From contig NZ_JACOAF010000004.1 in assembly GCF_014269285.1 (NCBI RefSeq), forward strand, positions 1 to 64,000: a DNA stretch of 64,000 nt, read 5' to 3'. The first letter of the stretch is position 1; the number at the start of each line of letters is the position of its first letter. Positions 9,172 to 17,611 of the stretch are shown here, in pieces. The DNA is from Rufibacter sediminis. GTDB taxonomy: Bacteria > Bacteroidota > Bacteroidia > Cytophagales > Hymenobacteraceae. The position numbers were made by a program, and so were the translations under genes. The notes beneath the pieces are model-generated. The model was not told the origin of the DNA and searched no databases. It saw nothing but the letters and a program-made list of their open reading frames with translations.

Positions 9172-9666
9172 TTACACGTGCTGGAAGTGGCGGTCTAGGG
9201 TGTCATTGAGTTTCTGGAAGATGAAATCCTCGGTCTGCTGCCGCATTTTCTGGGCATCGCCTTTGAAGACTTGGCGGTATTCCTCCACTTTGTCTTTGAA
9301 CAGGATGGAGATAAAGGTGCTGCCGATGGGTTTCTCCGCGGTTTCAGAAGCGCCCTGCCCAAAGAGACCGGTCACGGCTACGCAGACATCGGCTTTGAGC
9401 AGTTTCTGGAGGCCCTGCACCATTTCGTTGGTGGTCTGTTGGCTTTCGGCGGTGTAGAGTTTGAGGGTCTCGGGCTTCACGCCCAGTACTTTGGTCTTGG
9501 CTAGCTCGCTGTAGGTGACCATGCTGCCCAAGAACACGTCGGTGGTGCCGGTGGCTTCGCTCACGGCGGCGGCCAGGCTGCCGGCGGTGCAGCTTTCGGC
9601 GAAAGCCAGGGAGAGGTTCTTGTCCTTCAGTTTGAGAATAAGTTGGGTTAATTCTTCTGCTTTCAT
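9172..9666 (-). CDS. CinA C-terminal domain protein, nicotinamide-nucleotide amidase type
   Basis: A 164-residue protein made of the CinA C-terminal (PncC) domain only. Motifs seen are SLAFAESCTAGSLAAAVSE near the N-terminus, FLGSMVTYSELAKTKVLGV and VAVTGLFGQGASETAEKPIG. PncC deamidates nicotinamide mononucleotide to nicotinate mononucleotide in NAD recycling; activity here is inferred from the family. The start at 9666 (MKAEELTQLI) is preferred to the ATG ten codons earlier. It lies alone, divergent from the PAP2 gene at 9835. Confidence 0.87.
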   Translation of the reverse strand: MKAEELTQLILKLKDKNLSLAFAESCTAGSLAAAVSEATGTTDVFLGSMVTYSELAKTKVLGVKPETLKLYTAESQQTTNEMVQGLQKLLKADVCVAVTGLFGQGASETAEKPIGSTFISILFKDKVEEYRQVFKGDAQKMRQQTEDFIFQKLNDTLDRHFQHV

Positions 9667-9773
9667 ACGGTCTGGTCTCAGGCTATGAAACATCATACTG
9701 CATTAAGCGGCCGGGGTTGCCCCAACGCCGTGCCCAACACGGGCCCAGCCAGATACGTACTTTAATGAATTGT

Positions 9774-9812
9774 GCTGTTTAAGGGCCCTTTTACCGGAAT
9801 AAGACTAAAACG
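9774..9812. repeat. Degenerate hairpin repeat upstream of PAP2 gene
   Basis: GTTTAAGGGCCC ... GACTAAAAC with a decayed centre; a weak member of the hairpin family. Its position just before the ribosome binding site at 9822-9829 is unusual for the family. Confidence 0.5.
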
Positions 9813-9834
9813 GCGGGCTCCGGGAGGTGACACT

Positions 9835-10554
9835 ATGAAAAAAAGATTTCGGAAATTTGTGGCGACCACCGCTTTGTTCACGGTGGAGCTGATTGTGACG
9901 TGGACGGTGTTTATTCTGTGTCTGGTGGTGTTTTTCTGGCTGGCCAAGGAAGTGCTGCCGGGCAAGGAGCTGAAGTTTGACAGCCGCGCCTTCGCCTGGG
10001 CCGATGAGCGGGCCAATCCTACGCTCACCGAGTTTATCAAAGGCATCACGTTTCTGGCCTCGCGTAACTTCATCTCGGGTGCGGGTCTCATGCTCATCGG
10101 GTATTTCCTGTTCGTGAAAAAACACAAGTGGTACTCGGTGAAGGTACCGGTCATTGCGGTAGGCAGTATCACCCTGAACCTCATCTTGAAATACCTGTTC
10201 AACCGGCCCCGGCCGCTGGTGCCGCACCTGGTAGACTCCTACGGGCTCAGTTTCCCCAGCGGGCACGCCATGATCAGCGCCTCTTTCTATGGTCTGCTCA
10301 TTTACCTGGTCTGGAAGAGCGTGGAGGAAACCCCCTGGCGCATTCTCCTGATCACGCTGCTCTCGCTCCTGATTCTGTTCATTGGCTTCAGCCGGGTGTA
10401 CCTGCATGTGCACTACGCCACCGATGTGCTGGCCGGGCTGGCGGCGGGGTTGGGCTGGGTGATTCTGGCGCTCTTTGTGCTCAACCGCATGGAGAAATTC
10501 TCCAAACGCAACCTGAACCCGGTGGTGAAAGGCGAGGCCCCGCTGATTGAGTAA
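9835..10554 (+). CDS. PAP2 family phosphatase, membrane bound (copy 1)
   Basis: A 239-residue integral membrane phosphatase, probably acting on a lipid phosphate such as phosphatidate, PGP or undecaprenyl pyrophosphate. The three PAP2 motifs are all present: KYLFNRPRP, SFPSGHAM and GFSRVYLHVHYATDVLAG, with about six helices. The start at 9835 has a strong ribosome binding site (GGGAGGTGA, 9822-9829), which is rare in this window and decides it over the frame opening at 9772. A paralogue lies at 12738-13448 on the other side of the tRNA gene. Which lipid it uses is unknown. Confidence 0.9.
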   Translation: MKKRFRKFVATTALFTVELIVTWTVFILCLVVFFWLAKEVLPGKELKFDSRAFAWADERANPTLTEFIKGITFLASRNFISGAGLMLIGYFLFVKKHKWYSVKVPVIAVGSITLNLILKYLFNRPRPLVPHLVDSYGLSFPSGHAMISASFYGLLIYLVWKSVEETPWRILLITLLSLLILFIGFSRVYLHVHYATDVLAGLAAGLGWVILALFVLNRMEKFSKRNLNPVVKGEAPLIE

Positions 10555-10626
10555 AAAATAAGTGCCTGATTGTGTGTAGGAAGGAAAAAACGACGTAAAA
10601 TTTTACGCAAAAAGTTGGCGGAGCTA

Positions 10627-10656
10627 TTGCAGTTAAAGAAAAAGTAGGTAGTTTTG
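10627..10656 (+). promoter_or_regulatory. Promoter of tRNA-Leu
   Basis: TTG at 10627-10629, 19 nt, TAGTTTTG at 10649-10656: an exact match to the Bacteroidota TTG-N19-TAnnTTTG pattern, 30 bases upstream of the mature tRNA. Confidence 0.75.
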
Positions 10657-10686
10657 TGCACCCTAAAGCAATGAAGGGGCATTGAT

Positions 10687-10768
10687 GCGCAGGTGGCGAA
10701 ATTGGTAGACGCACTGTCTTCAGGCGGCAGCGCCCTCGGGTGTGGGAGTTCGAATCTCCCCCTGCGCA
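10687..10768 (+). tRNA. tRNA-Leu (anticodon CAG)
   Basis: Acceptor arms GCGCAGG (10687-10693) and CCTGCGC (10761-10767) pair fully, with discriminator A. The anticodon stem CTGTC/GGCAG encloses TTCAGGC, so the anticodon is CAG, reading CUG. A long variable arm (CGCCCTCGGGTGTG) identifies a class II tRNA, and the T arm is GGAGTTCGAATCTCC. The CCA end is not encoded. Confidence 0.95.
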
Positions 10769-10777
10769 CAAACTCTT

Positions 10778-10814
10778 AAAAGCGGTACAACTCACAAAGT
10801 TGTACCGCTTTTTT
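10778..10814 (+). terminator. Terminator of tRNA-Leu
   Basis: Stem AAGCGGTACAACT and AGTTGTACCGCTT separated by CACAA, followed by a run of T. It ends the tRNA transcript about ten bases after the acceptor stem. Confidence 0.9.
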
Positions 10815-11375
10815 GTTTAGCGCGCGAAAGCGGAAGTGAATAGACCATTATAATGGATTGAGGAAAAACATTCCACTCCTCGTGATGAGTTTAGATTCAC
10901 TTTAGGTACGCAAGGGATATTTAGAAACCAGTAGCAGACCGGCATCTAAGGCATCCTGATTTCCACTCTGTATAAAACAAAAGGGCTCTTGCTATTGCTA
11001 AAAAGGCGGGGTATCCTATCCAGCCCTCGGTGAAGCCTTTGAGAAGGGTATTGGTCCGATTCTCTAAGGCACTCTCATTCTCTTTACTTGCGGTCAAACT
11101 AGCTTCTCAAGTTCAGTTCTATCTTCTTCTACAAGGGTTTTCTGAAATCAGGCTATAAACGGATATCCGTCTCCTTTAGCATCAGGCCAAAATTCAGTGC
11201 TGGTACTATTTTCTTGCTAGCTGACCGGTTGATGGCCAGCTACTTCAGCGGAAGCGCACTTGTGCCCATCATGAAACAGCAGCGATTTTTTAACGAGTGT
11301 TTAGGGGCATTCACCGGCAAATAGGGGTATTTCATCGGCTGAAGATTTTAAATTTCCGCAAGGGAGCTTACATTT
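10815..11375. other. Gene-free interval of about 560 bases
   Basis: No convincing gene. It holds a 12-nt palindrome CCATTATAATGG (10850-10861) and a half copy of the hairpin repeat near 11140-11163. A stop-free stretch of about 60 codons on the minus strand (roughly 11110 to 10922) has no start codon and is not called. Confidence 0.5.
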
Positions 11376-11825
11376 ATGAAAAATCTTGATATGATTATAT
11401 TCGAAAATTGGTTAATCACGATCAGCTATGAGCCAGCGGAGGATATTATGTATGCCAAACTCCCTAGTGTAGAGGAGTATGGCGCGAAGGAGCTGAGGCG
11501 AGCCCTGGATATAGTAGCTGATCAGGTGAGTACACATGCCACCAAGAATCTGATCCTGGATTCCAGTGATGTGTCCGTGGTGAAAATGGAGGACAGGGTG
11601 TACCGGCCCACGGTGCAGGACTTCATCATCAAGCTTACGTCTACCCAATTGCTGCGATTTGCCCGGGTGAACAATTCCATTCAGAACCTGCAGGCGCGGG
11701 CGGTGTCTACGGTGGCAGAAATTTTTCAGGGAAAAGAATCGACAATTGAGTTCAGGGCGTTCAACGACAAAGGAGACGCTTTTGAATGGCTCCGGACCCC
11801 GATGGCCCCGCAACCAGGTTCGTGA
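11376..11825 (+). CDS. STAS/SpoIIAA-like single-domain protein
   Basis: A 149-residue soluble protein. The pattern EPAEDIMYAKLPSV, a helix, then a central strand NLILDSSDVSVV and a helix with a second strand near LLRFARVNN fits the STAS/SpoIIAA-like fold seen in orphan Bacteroidota proteins. Such proteins may bind partners or ligands; no function is assigned. The start at 11376 has AAGGGAGC upstream. No kinase or sigma-factor partner lies nearby, which argues against a classical anti-sigma antagonist. A second protein of similar type is at 21739-22194. Confidence 0.7.
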   Translation: MKNLDMIIFENWLITISYEPAEDIMYAKLPSVEEYGAKELRRALDIVADQVSTHATKNLILDSSDVSVVKMEDRVYRPTVQDFIIKLTSTQLLRFARVNNSIQNLQARAVSTVAEIFQGKESTIEFRAFNDKGDAFEWLRTPMAPQPGS

Positions 11826-12324
11826 GAACTTCTACGGTTAGTTCTCAGGTGAAGGCTGATACGCGTCAGAAAGAGTTCGGGCTTCTTGATCGTCTGAGTA
11901 GGGCAGAGGAGAAACCTGTCTGGAAGAGAAACGCTATTGCTGGCTTATAAAAGGAAAAGAGCCGGAAGTCCATGACCTCGGCTCCCTCATCTCAAGAAAG
12001 TCTCGGTTTCAAGTAGTTCCCCAATTGACCGGACTAGAGACAGACAATACAAATGTAGATACAAGTAAACCGCAAAGCATCAGGGAAAATACTGGAATCG
12101 TGGTTCGGGGAGTACTGAATTAGCGGGCTTTTGAGGCGCGGTTTATCTAGGTCACCGTTCTTTTCCTTTTTGTTCTTGGCGAATAGCATCTTAAACGTTA
12201 GACAATCAGTAACATCTGTCATCGGTCTCGTCTTCCTGTTTTCAGTTGCGTCAGTTTCTTCCAACACCTCCGTATGCTATCCTTCGCTTGAATTGAAGGT
12301 GAGAGGCTGCGCTTCCGGGTGCTT
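11826..12324. other. Gene-free interval of about 500 bases
   Basis: Only a short stem GAGCCG ... CGGCTC near 11959-11985 without a T-run. Open frames on both strands are short, of low quality and not supported. Confidence 0.5.
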
Positions 12325-12360
12325 GTTTTGGGCCGACTTTCTGAAAAAGAGCCCTAAAAC
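12325..12360. repeat. Intergenic hairpin repeat (GGCCTGTTTT family)
   Basis: GTTTTGGGCC ... GAGCCCTAAAAC, directly touching the stop codon of the small gene at 12361. Confidence 0.75.
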
Positions 12361-12615
12361 TCATTGGCTCAATAACTGCGGTAAGCTGATGTAGGCCAGG
12401 TACTCATCAAAGGTTGGTTTCTCAGTGATCGCGCTGATTTTCTCGTTGCGGTGCCGGGCCGGCGAGAAGTAGACCTCGGCAAAGAAGTTGGGTGTCCAGT
12501 ACAACTGCACCTCAAACTCGCCTTCGGTGCGGCTGGTCAGATAGCGGCCGTGCGTCATCAGGTAGTCGGCGCGGCCGGCAAAGTCTAAGTAGATAAACCC
12601 GAGGAGGTGTAACAT
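12361..12615 (-). CDS. Small protein of unknown function
   Basis: An 84-residue protein I do not recognise. It reads as a real soluble protein: balanced composition, beta-like centre EFEVQLYWTPNFFAEVYFS and a C-terminal ITEKPTFDEYLAYISLPQLL with helix character. It has no signal peptide. The ATG at 12615 is the only good start; AGGAGG on the opposite strand is not its ribosome site. It is transcribed divergently from the second PAP2 gene and is closely followed by a hairpin repeat, as real genes here usually are. Confidence 0.6.
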   Translation of the reverse strand: MLHLLGFIYLDFAGRADYLMTHGRYLTSRTEGEFEVQLYWTPNFFAEVYFSPARHRNEKISAITEKPTFDEYLAYISLPQLLSQ

Positions 12616-12737
12616 AGTGCATATACGAAGTGCGCCTTGGCCCTGGATTTTCCTTCCCCGTTCTTTCTGATGAAAAGCTGCATGTATCTGTTTTAGGGCT
12701 CACTTGCGTAAAAGCTTTGAACCAACCAAGACAGCCT

Positions 12738-13448
12738 ATGGAGGAGAAAGTGGGAGAAAGCGGCAAAAAAGCGGGCGCGGTGCTCACCGTCATCAGCCTG
12801 CAGGTGCTCATTGCCTGGGTGGTGTTTGTGGGATCAGCGTTCCTGTTTTTCTGGATGGCTACCGTGGTGTTCATAGAGCAGGAAAAAGCGCTGGACCAGG
12901 CCGCCTTCGCGTTCGCGGGAGATCTCACCGACCCCGAGACCACCGATGCCATGTACTTCATCACCTTCTTCGGGTCCAAGAATTTCCTTATTTTCGGGTC
13001 GCTGGGGTTGGCCGCTTTATTCCTGATTTTCAAAAAATGGCGATTTTACTCGCTCAAGATCATCGCCATCTCGGCCACTACCACGCTCTTCAACCAAAGC
13101 ATGAAATTCTTCTTTGACCGGCCCCGGCCCGAGAGCGCTTTCATGCACGTGAACGGCAACAGCTTTCCCAGCGGGCACGCCATGATTGGCGGGGCGTTTT
13201 GGGGCCTGATTGTGTACCTGGTCTGGACCAACGTACGGAACGTCTGGCTGCGGTGGACGCTGAGTATTCTGCTGGCTGTCTGGATTCTGCTCATCGGCTT
13301 TAGCCGCGTGTACCTCAACGTGCATTACGCCTCTGATGTGCTGGCTGGCTGGGCCGCCGGAGTCTTTTGGCTCATCATCGCCATTTTCCTGCTGAACAAA
13401 CTCCAGCAACGGCTGGGCCGGAAGGTGGAAAAACAGGTGGAGGGCTGA
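12738..13448 (+). CDS. PAP2 family phosphatase, membrane bound (copy 2)
   Basis: A 236-residue paralogue of the gene at 9835. Motifs KFFFDRPRP, SFPSGHAM and GFSRVYLNVHYASDVLAG are intact, so it should be an active lipid phosphatase. The start at 12738 (MEEKVGESG) gives a short cytosolic head before helix 1; 36 codons upstream are open but lie in repeat-like DNA. The two copies share the same helix layout, KxxFxRPRP motif and length; they flank the tRNA gene and two small genes, a dispersed rather than a tandem duplication. Confidence 0.9.
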   Translation: MEEKVGESGKKAGAVLTVISLQVLIAWVVFVGSAFLFFWMATVVFIEQEKALDQAAFAFAGDLTDPETTDAMYFITFFGSKNFLIFGSLGLAALFLIFKKWRFYSLKIIAISATTTLFNQSMKFFFDRPRPESAFMHVNGNSFPSGHAMIGGAFWGLIVYLVWTNVRNVWLRWTLSILLAVWILLIGFSRVYLNVHYASDVLAGWAAGVFWLIIAIFLLNKLQQRLGRKVEKQVEG

Positions 13449-13604
13449 GCCAAAAACCGGGATGTAAAATGGGAAATACGGCTGCCAGCTACCCAAAGCG
13501 CGTCGGCCAGAAGTCTTTCTAGTGGATTTTGAAATAAAAATGACAAATTTACGTCTGAAACAGACTTTCCAGACGGACAGATTCATCTGATAAAAAAGCA
13601 TTAT

Positions 13605-14795
13605 ATGATTATTACGCCCAGAGTACGCGGCTTTATCTGCCTTACCGCCCATCCCAAAGGATGCGAACAGAACGTAGTAAACCAGATCAACTATGTGAAA
13701 TCTAAGGGTGCGATTGACGGACCTAAAAAAGTGTTGGTCATTGGCGCCTCCACCGGTTTCGGGCTGGCTTCCAGAATCACCAGCGCCTTCGGGTCAAACG
13801 CCGCCACCATTGGCGTGTACTTCGAGAAACCGTCCGCTGAGGGCAAACCGGGTTCACCGGGCTGGTACAACACCGCCGCGTTTGAGAAACAAGCCCACGA
13901 GGCCGGCCTGTACGCCAAAAGCATCAACGGCGACGCTTTCTCTGACGAAATCAAGCAGAAAACGCTGGATCTGATCAAATCTGATCTGGGCCAAATTGAC
14001 CTGGTGATCTACAGCCTGGCCTCCCCGCGCCGGGTGCACCCTAAAACGGGCGTCGTGCACAACTCCGTGCTGAAACCCATCGGGCAGACGTTCTCCAACA
14101 AAACCGTTGATTTCCATACCGGCAACGTGACGGAGGTGAGCATCACCCCGGCCTCTGACGAAGACATCGAAAATACCGTGGCCGTGATGGGCGGCGAAGA
14201 CTGGGCCATGTGGATGGAAGCCTTGAAAGCCGCCGATTTGCTGGCACCCGGCGCTACCACCGTGGCGTACTCGTACATCGGGCCATCCCTCACCGAGGCC
14301 GTGTACCGCAAAGGCACCATCGGGCGGGCCAAAGACCACCTGGAGGCCACCGCCTTCACCATTTCAGATTCTTTGAAAGATCTGAACGGCAAAGCGTACG
14401 TGTCAGTGAACAAAGCCTTGGTGACGCAGGCCAGCTCGGCTATTCCAGTGATTCCGCTGTACATTTCGTTGCTCTACAAAGTGATGAAAGCCAAAGGCAT
14501 CCACGAAGGCACCATTGAGCAGATCCAGCGCCTGTACCAGGAGCGCCTGTACACCGGTTCTGAGGTGCCGGTTGACGATAAAGGCAGAATACGCGTAGAT
14601 GACTGGGAAATGCGCGACGATGTACAAGCCGAAGTAGCCGCCCTGTGGGAGCAAGCCTCCACCGAGAACCTCTCGGAGATCGGGGATCTGGCCGGCTACC
14701 GCACCGATTTCTTCAACCTGTTCGGCTTTGAAGTGGCGGGCGTAGAATACGATATTGATGTGAACGAGGTAGTGGAAGTGCCCGGCCTGGTGTAA
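13605..14795 (+). CDS. fabV: Trans-2-enoyl-ACP/CoA reductase, FabV/TER type
   Basis: A 396-residue NADH-dependent enoyl reductase that makes the last reduction in fatty-acid elongation (FabV) or reduces crotonyl-CoA (TER). The N-terminus IITPRVRGFICLTAHPKGC is characteristic of the family, the nucleotide site is VLVIGASTGFGLASRI (about 43-58), and the active-site pair Y234-x8-K243 has the spacing typical of FabV, longer than the six residues in FabI. Length matches the family at about 400. FabV is known to resist triclosan. It is monocistronic with a strong terminator. FabV and TER cannot be separated by eye, so the substrate (ACP or CoA) is open. Confidence 0.93.
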   Translation: MIITPRVRGFICLTAHPKGCEQNVVNQINYVKSKGAIDGPKKVLVIGASTGFGLASRITSAFGSNAATIGVYFEKPSAEGKPGSPGWYNTAAFEKQAHEAGLYAKSINGDAFSDEIKQKTLDLIKSDLGQIDLVIYSLASPRRVHPKTGVVHNSVLKPIGQTFSNKTVDFHTGNVTEVSITPASDEDIENTVAVMGGEDWAMWMEALKAADLLAPGATTVAYSYIGPSLTEAVYRKGTIGRAKDHLEATAFTISDSLKDLNGKAYVSVNKALVTQASSAIPVIPLYISLLYKVMKAKGIHEGTIEQIQRLYQERLYTGSEVPVDDKGRIRVDDWEMRDDVQAEVAALWEQASTENLSEIGDLAGYRTDFFNLFGFEVAGVEYDIDVNEVVEVPGLV

Positions 14796-14832
14796 TTCCT
14801 GCCGAAGGATTTCTACTTTTCCCTTCCTTTTC

Positions 14833-14902
14833 AAAAAATACCCTTAAAACGGGTGGAGCATCGCGGTAACTCGGCGCTTCTCCCGTTTTAAGGGTATTTT
14901 TT
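14833..14902. terminator. Bidirectional terminator between fabV and the GAF gene
   Basis: Perfect 21-nt arms (14833-14853 and 14882-14902; core ACCCTTAAAACGGG) with A-run and T-run flanks around a 28-nt spacer. It serves two convergent genes. Confidence 0.9.
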
Positions 14903-14976
14903 TGATTTAAGGCTAAAAGTAGATGGAAAGGAAGCTAATTGACTGGATGAGATTACTAACCCACTCTCTCAATTCC

Positions 14977-17313
14977 TCAGCACTTGATCTGCACCCGCAG
15001 GGCTTTCAGGCCGCTGACGCCCTGGAGGTCTTCCACCTCTAGTTGTTCCACGTGCTCGGTTAAGATGTCTTTGTTCTGGAGGTATTCAATGTACTCCAGG
15101 TACTCGTTGGCATCACGGGCCTGGGAGTAGACGATCGCAATCTTGCCGGGCTGAGTGAGGCGCTCCTCAGTATCGCGCACCAGGGCTTTGTCGATGCGCT
15201 TTTTCACGATCTCGTAGCGGATGTTGTAGGCGCCGTCTACGTCGAACTTGCGCTCGTCTTGCCGGAACCGGATGGCCAGCGGCTGGCTGTGGATCAGGAT
15301 GAGCTGGGTGGTTTCCAGAGGAACCTTCAACTGGGGCTTCAAGGCCTGTGTGCGGCGGGCCACCTCGCAGATGACCATCAACTGCCAGAGACGCAGGTTC
15401 CGGAGAAACATGAGGTCGAAGGGCTGATTTTCTACGAGTGACTGGCCCACGTAGATGTTGAATTCCACCCCATCGGTGACAAAGCGCTCAAAATAGTGCG
15501 GGAACATTTCCTGGGCGGTGAGTTCTTCCTGCTCCACGTACTCAGAGATGGTCTCGTTGATGAGCGTGAGGCTCTCCTCAAAGGCTTTCCGGCGTTTGTA
15601 CAGAATGCCCAACGTGGGGTCCATGGCATCGCGGTAGTCCTGAATGTGCGGGACCAGGGCCGGGTGGGTCACCTCCAGGAACTGAAACATGGGCTCCACC
15701 TGGGTGCGCAACGTTTCAAAAATGGTGATGCCGTCCTGCACCAGCACGCCTTTCTTGAGCTGACGCAGGTGCTTGGAAACCGAGAACCGCAGTTCGTCCA
15801 GAATGGGCAGCGAGTGCACTTCCACGGCTTGCTTCAGAACACGCTCGGCCAGTTGCAGGTGCTCCACCAAATCGCCCAGAATGGCGGTGTTCCGCTCAGT
15901 ACTGGAGCTGCGCACATCGGCCACGGCGTAGAGCGGGTAGACATCCTTGAAGATGATGGGCTCCATCTCGGGGCTGGAGGCGTTGGGCGAGGCGTTGATC
16001 CGGTCCAGCAGGTTCATGGCAGCCTCTCTAAAACGCCACTCCAACACGGGGTGAATGGCCGTGAATTTCTCCCGGATCACCGATTGTACCCGCGCCTCTA
16101 TCTCCTCTGAATTGCGGTTCACGGCCACCGAGAAAAGGGGCAGGAACTGCTCTACCTTGGAGATGGAGAAATTGTCTAAGTCGCCGGGGTTGGGGGAGCC
16201 CAGTTCCAGAATACCAATGGGTTCATCGCCGTAGCGCAGCAGGGCCAGCACAATGTTCTTGATGCCCATGCTCAGCATCTCCTCGCGCACACCCTCGGGC
16301 AGCTCATCGGTGACTTCCACGTTTTTGATCACCAGCGGCACGCCTTCCTGCACCAGTTCGTCATAAATGGCTTTGAAACCGGCGTAGCTGGAACTGGTGA
16401 TCTCGCTCTGCAGCAGAAAACTGTGGTTGATCTTGTTCCCGAAGTTGACGAACGCGCTCTTGTTTTTATGGAAAGCCGCCACACCCAACTGCAGGTGCGG
16501 CCGCCGGAAGAGAATCCGGATCTTTTCCTGCAGCTGCTCAAACCGGTCAGGGGCCAACATGACGTCGCGCTCCAGCAAATCGTTCTTGAGCGAAGACAGT
16601 ACTTCCTGATCGGTGACGTCTAGGAGGTTCATGATGTAGAAACCGCTCACCTCAAAGTGGTGGGGCGGCAGCAGCTCCATCCAGATGTCCATGTCCCGGA
16701 TGTTGTCCAGCATGGTCTGGATGTCGTCTTCGCTGAGCGGGGGCAGTGACTGCGTGAGGGTGATGTCCAGGAACTGGGTATTCAGCACCACGTTGTAGTG
16801 GCGGTACAGGCCCAGCTGATAATCTGGAACGGTATAGATCAGGAACTCCTCGTGCGGCACCTGCACCTGGTAGAATTTCTCCAGAATCATGAGGTACAGC
16901 ATGCGCACCCGGTTGAAAAGCATGCGGTGCTCGTCTATGTTGAGCGGGCGTTTGAGGTGGTTGCTGTCATTGAGGATGATCTGCTTGAACGGCTGGGTGT
17001 AGTAGAAGCTGGCATCATAGACCGGCCCCACGGCCCCGCTGGCCTCCGATTCATGCGTGGCCGGCGGAAAGATGGCCGTCATGAGCAGGTCAATGAGGCA
17101 CGTATGCTGTGGACCCAGCACGTTCAGGTCGGTGATGGGCTCTTGAATCTCAGGGATTTCCTGGAGCTGGCGGTTGATTTCCTGGGCGCACAGGGTGAAG
17201 CTGCTCTTGCAGTCATCCTGAAACTGCTGCCAGTAGGTAATAATGGGTTTCAGGCTCAGATAAGCCTTAAACGGAAAGGAGGAAGCACTAATCTGGAAAT
17301 CGTTGGATTGCAT
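14977..17313 (-). CDS. GAF domain-containing protein, large
   Basis: A 778-residue cytosolic protein. A GAF-like domain lies around residues 290-400 (FLLQSEITSSSYAGFKAIYDEL ... GIKNIVLALLRYGDEPIGILELGSP, given here in parts). The rest is helical and matches no catalytic family I know. No histidine kinase, GGDEF, HAMP or response-regulator motif is present. The phrase YPLYAVADVRSSSTERN near 460 and the C-terminal IVYSQARDANEYLEYI suggest conserved sensor or scaffold parts. It stands alone, ends at the shared terminator and starts at 17313 with two hairpin repeats upstream. Signal and output are unknown. Confidence 0.8.
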   Translation of the reverse strand: MQSNDFQISASSFPFKAYLSLKPIITYWQQFQDDCKSSFTLCAQEINRQLQEIPEIQEPITDLNVLGPQHTCLIDLLMTAIFPPATHESEASGAVGPVYDASFYYTQPFKQIILNDSNHLKRPLNIDEHRMLFNRVRMLYLMILEKFYQVQVPHEEFLIYTVPDYQLGLYRHYNVVLNTQFLDITLTQSLPPLSEDDIQTMLDNIRDMDIWMELLPPHHFEVSGFYIMNLLDVTDQEVLSSLKNDLLERDVMLAPDRFEQLQEKIRILFRRPHLQLGVAAFHKNKSAFVNFGNKINHSFLLQSEITSSSYAGFKAIYDELVQEGVPLVIKNVEVTDELPEGVREEMLSMGIKNIVLALLRYGDEPIGILELGSPNPGDLDNFSISKVEQFLPLFSVAVNRNSEEIEARVQSVIREKFTAIHPVLEWRFREAAMNLLDRINASPNASSPEMEPIIFKDVYPLYAVADVRSSSTERNTAILGDLVEHLQLAERVLKQAVEVHSLPILDELRFSVSKHLRQLKKGVLVQDGITIFETLRTQVEPMFQFLEVTHPALVPHIQDYRDAMDPTLGILYKRRKAFEESLTLINETISEYVEQEELTAQEMFPHYFERFVTDGVEFNIYVGQSLVENQPFDLMFLRNLRLWQLMVICEVARRTQALKPQLKVPLETTQLILIHSQPLAIRFRQDERKFDVDGAYNIRYEIVKKRIDKALVRDTEERLTQPGKIAIVYSQARDANEYLEYIEYLQNKDILTEHVEQLEVEDLQGVSGLKALRVQIKC

Positions 17314-17465
17314 ACAGGCCTTTTAACGCAAAAACCACTGCCCAGATACACGAAATAATGAGCAAGCGGAACAGGATGTTCTTTCAAGTCGGAAAGCTAC
17401 GCGAAAAGAGCATACGGGGCACTGTCTCATCACTGCTGCAGCTTATTTAAGTCCGAAGCCTGATT

Positions 17466-17505
17466 CCCGTTTTAAGCCCGTTTTCAGAAAAGAAGCCTAA
17501 AACCC
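17466..17505. repeat. Intergenic hairpin repeat (GGCCTGTTTT family)
   Basis: CCCGTTTTAAGCCCG ... GCCTAAAACCC. First of two copies in a row, about 25 bases apart, between the GAF gene and the pullulanase gene. Confidence 0.8.
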
Positions 17506-17530
17506 ATTGGGTGGCTTTCTCCCGGCCATT

Positions 17531-17574
17531 TCCCGTTTTAGGCCTGTTTTTCAGAAAACAGGCCCAAAGCAGGA
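17531..17574. repeat. Intergenic hairpin repeat (GGCCTGTTTT family)
   Basis: TCCCGTTTTAGGCCTGTTTT then the inverse, with the right arm altered to GGCCCAAAGC. It lies 38 bases after the pullulanase stop codon. Confidence 0.85.
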
Positions 17575-17611
17575 ACTACTGTTTTAGCCTGATCACTGCT
17601 CTCTCCAATGT

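Noticed and set aside
10922-11110. Stop-free minus-strand stretch of about 60 codons after tRNA-Leu
   Set aside because: It contains no start codon, and I could not match it to any family. Chance is a sufficient explanation; a pseudogene tail cannot be excluded.
12034-12267. 77-codon minus-strand frame in the gap after the STAS-like gene
   Set aside because: Odd composition, no ribosome site and a C-terminus of ICIVC-type residues; no support as a gene.
10687-12700. Integrated element at tRNA-Leu
   Set aside because: No integrase, no phage gene and no second copy of the tRNA 3' end was found in the window.
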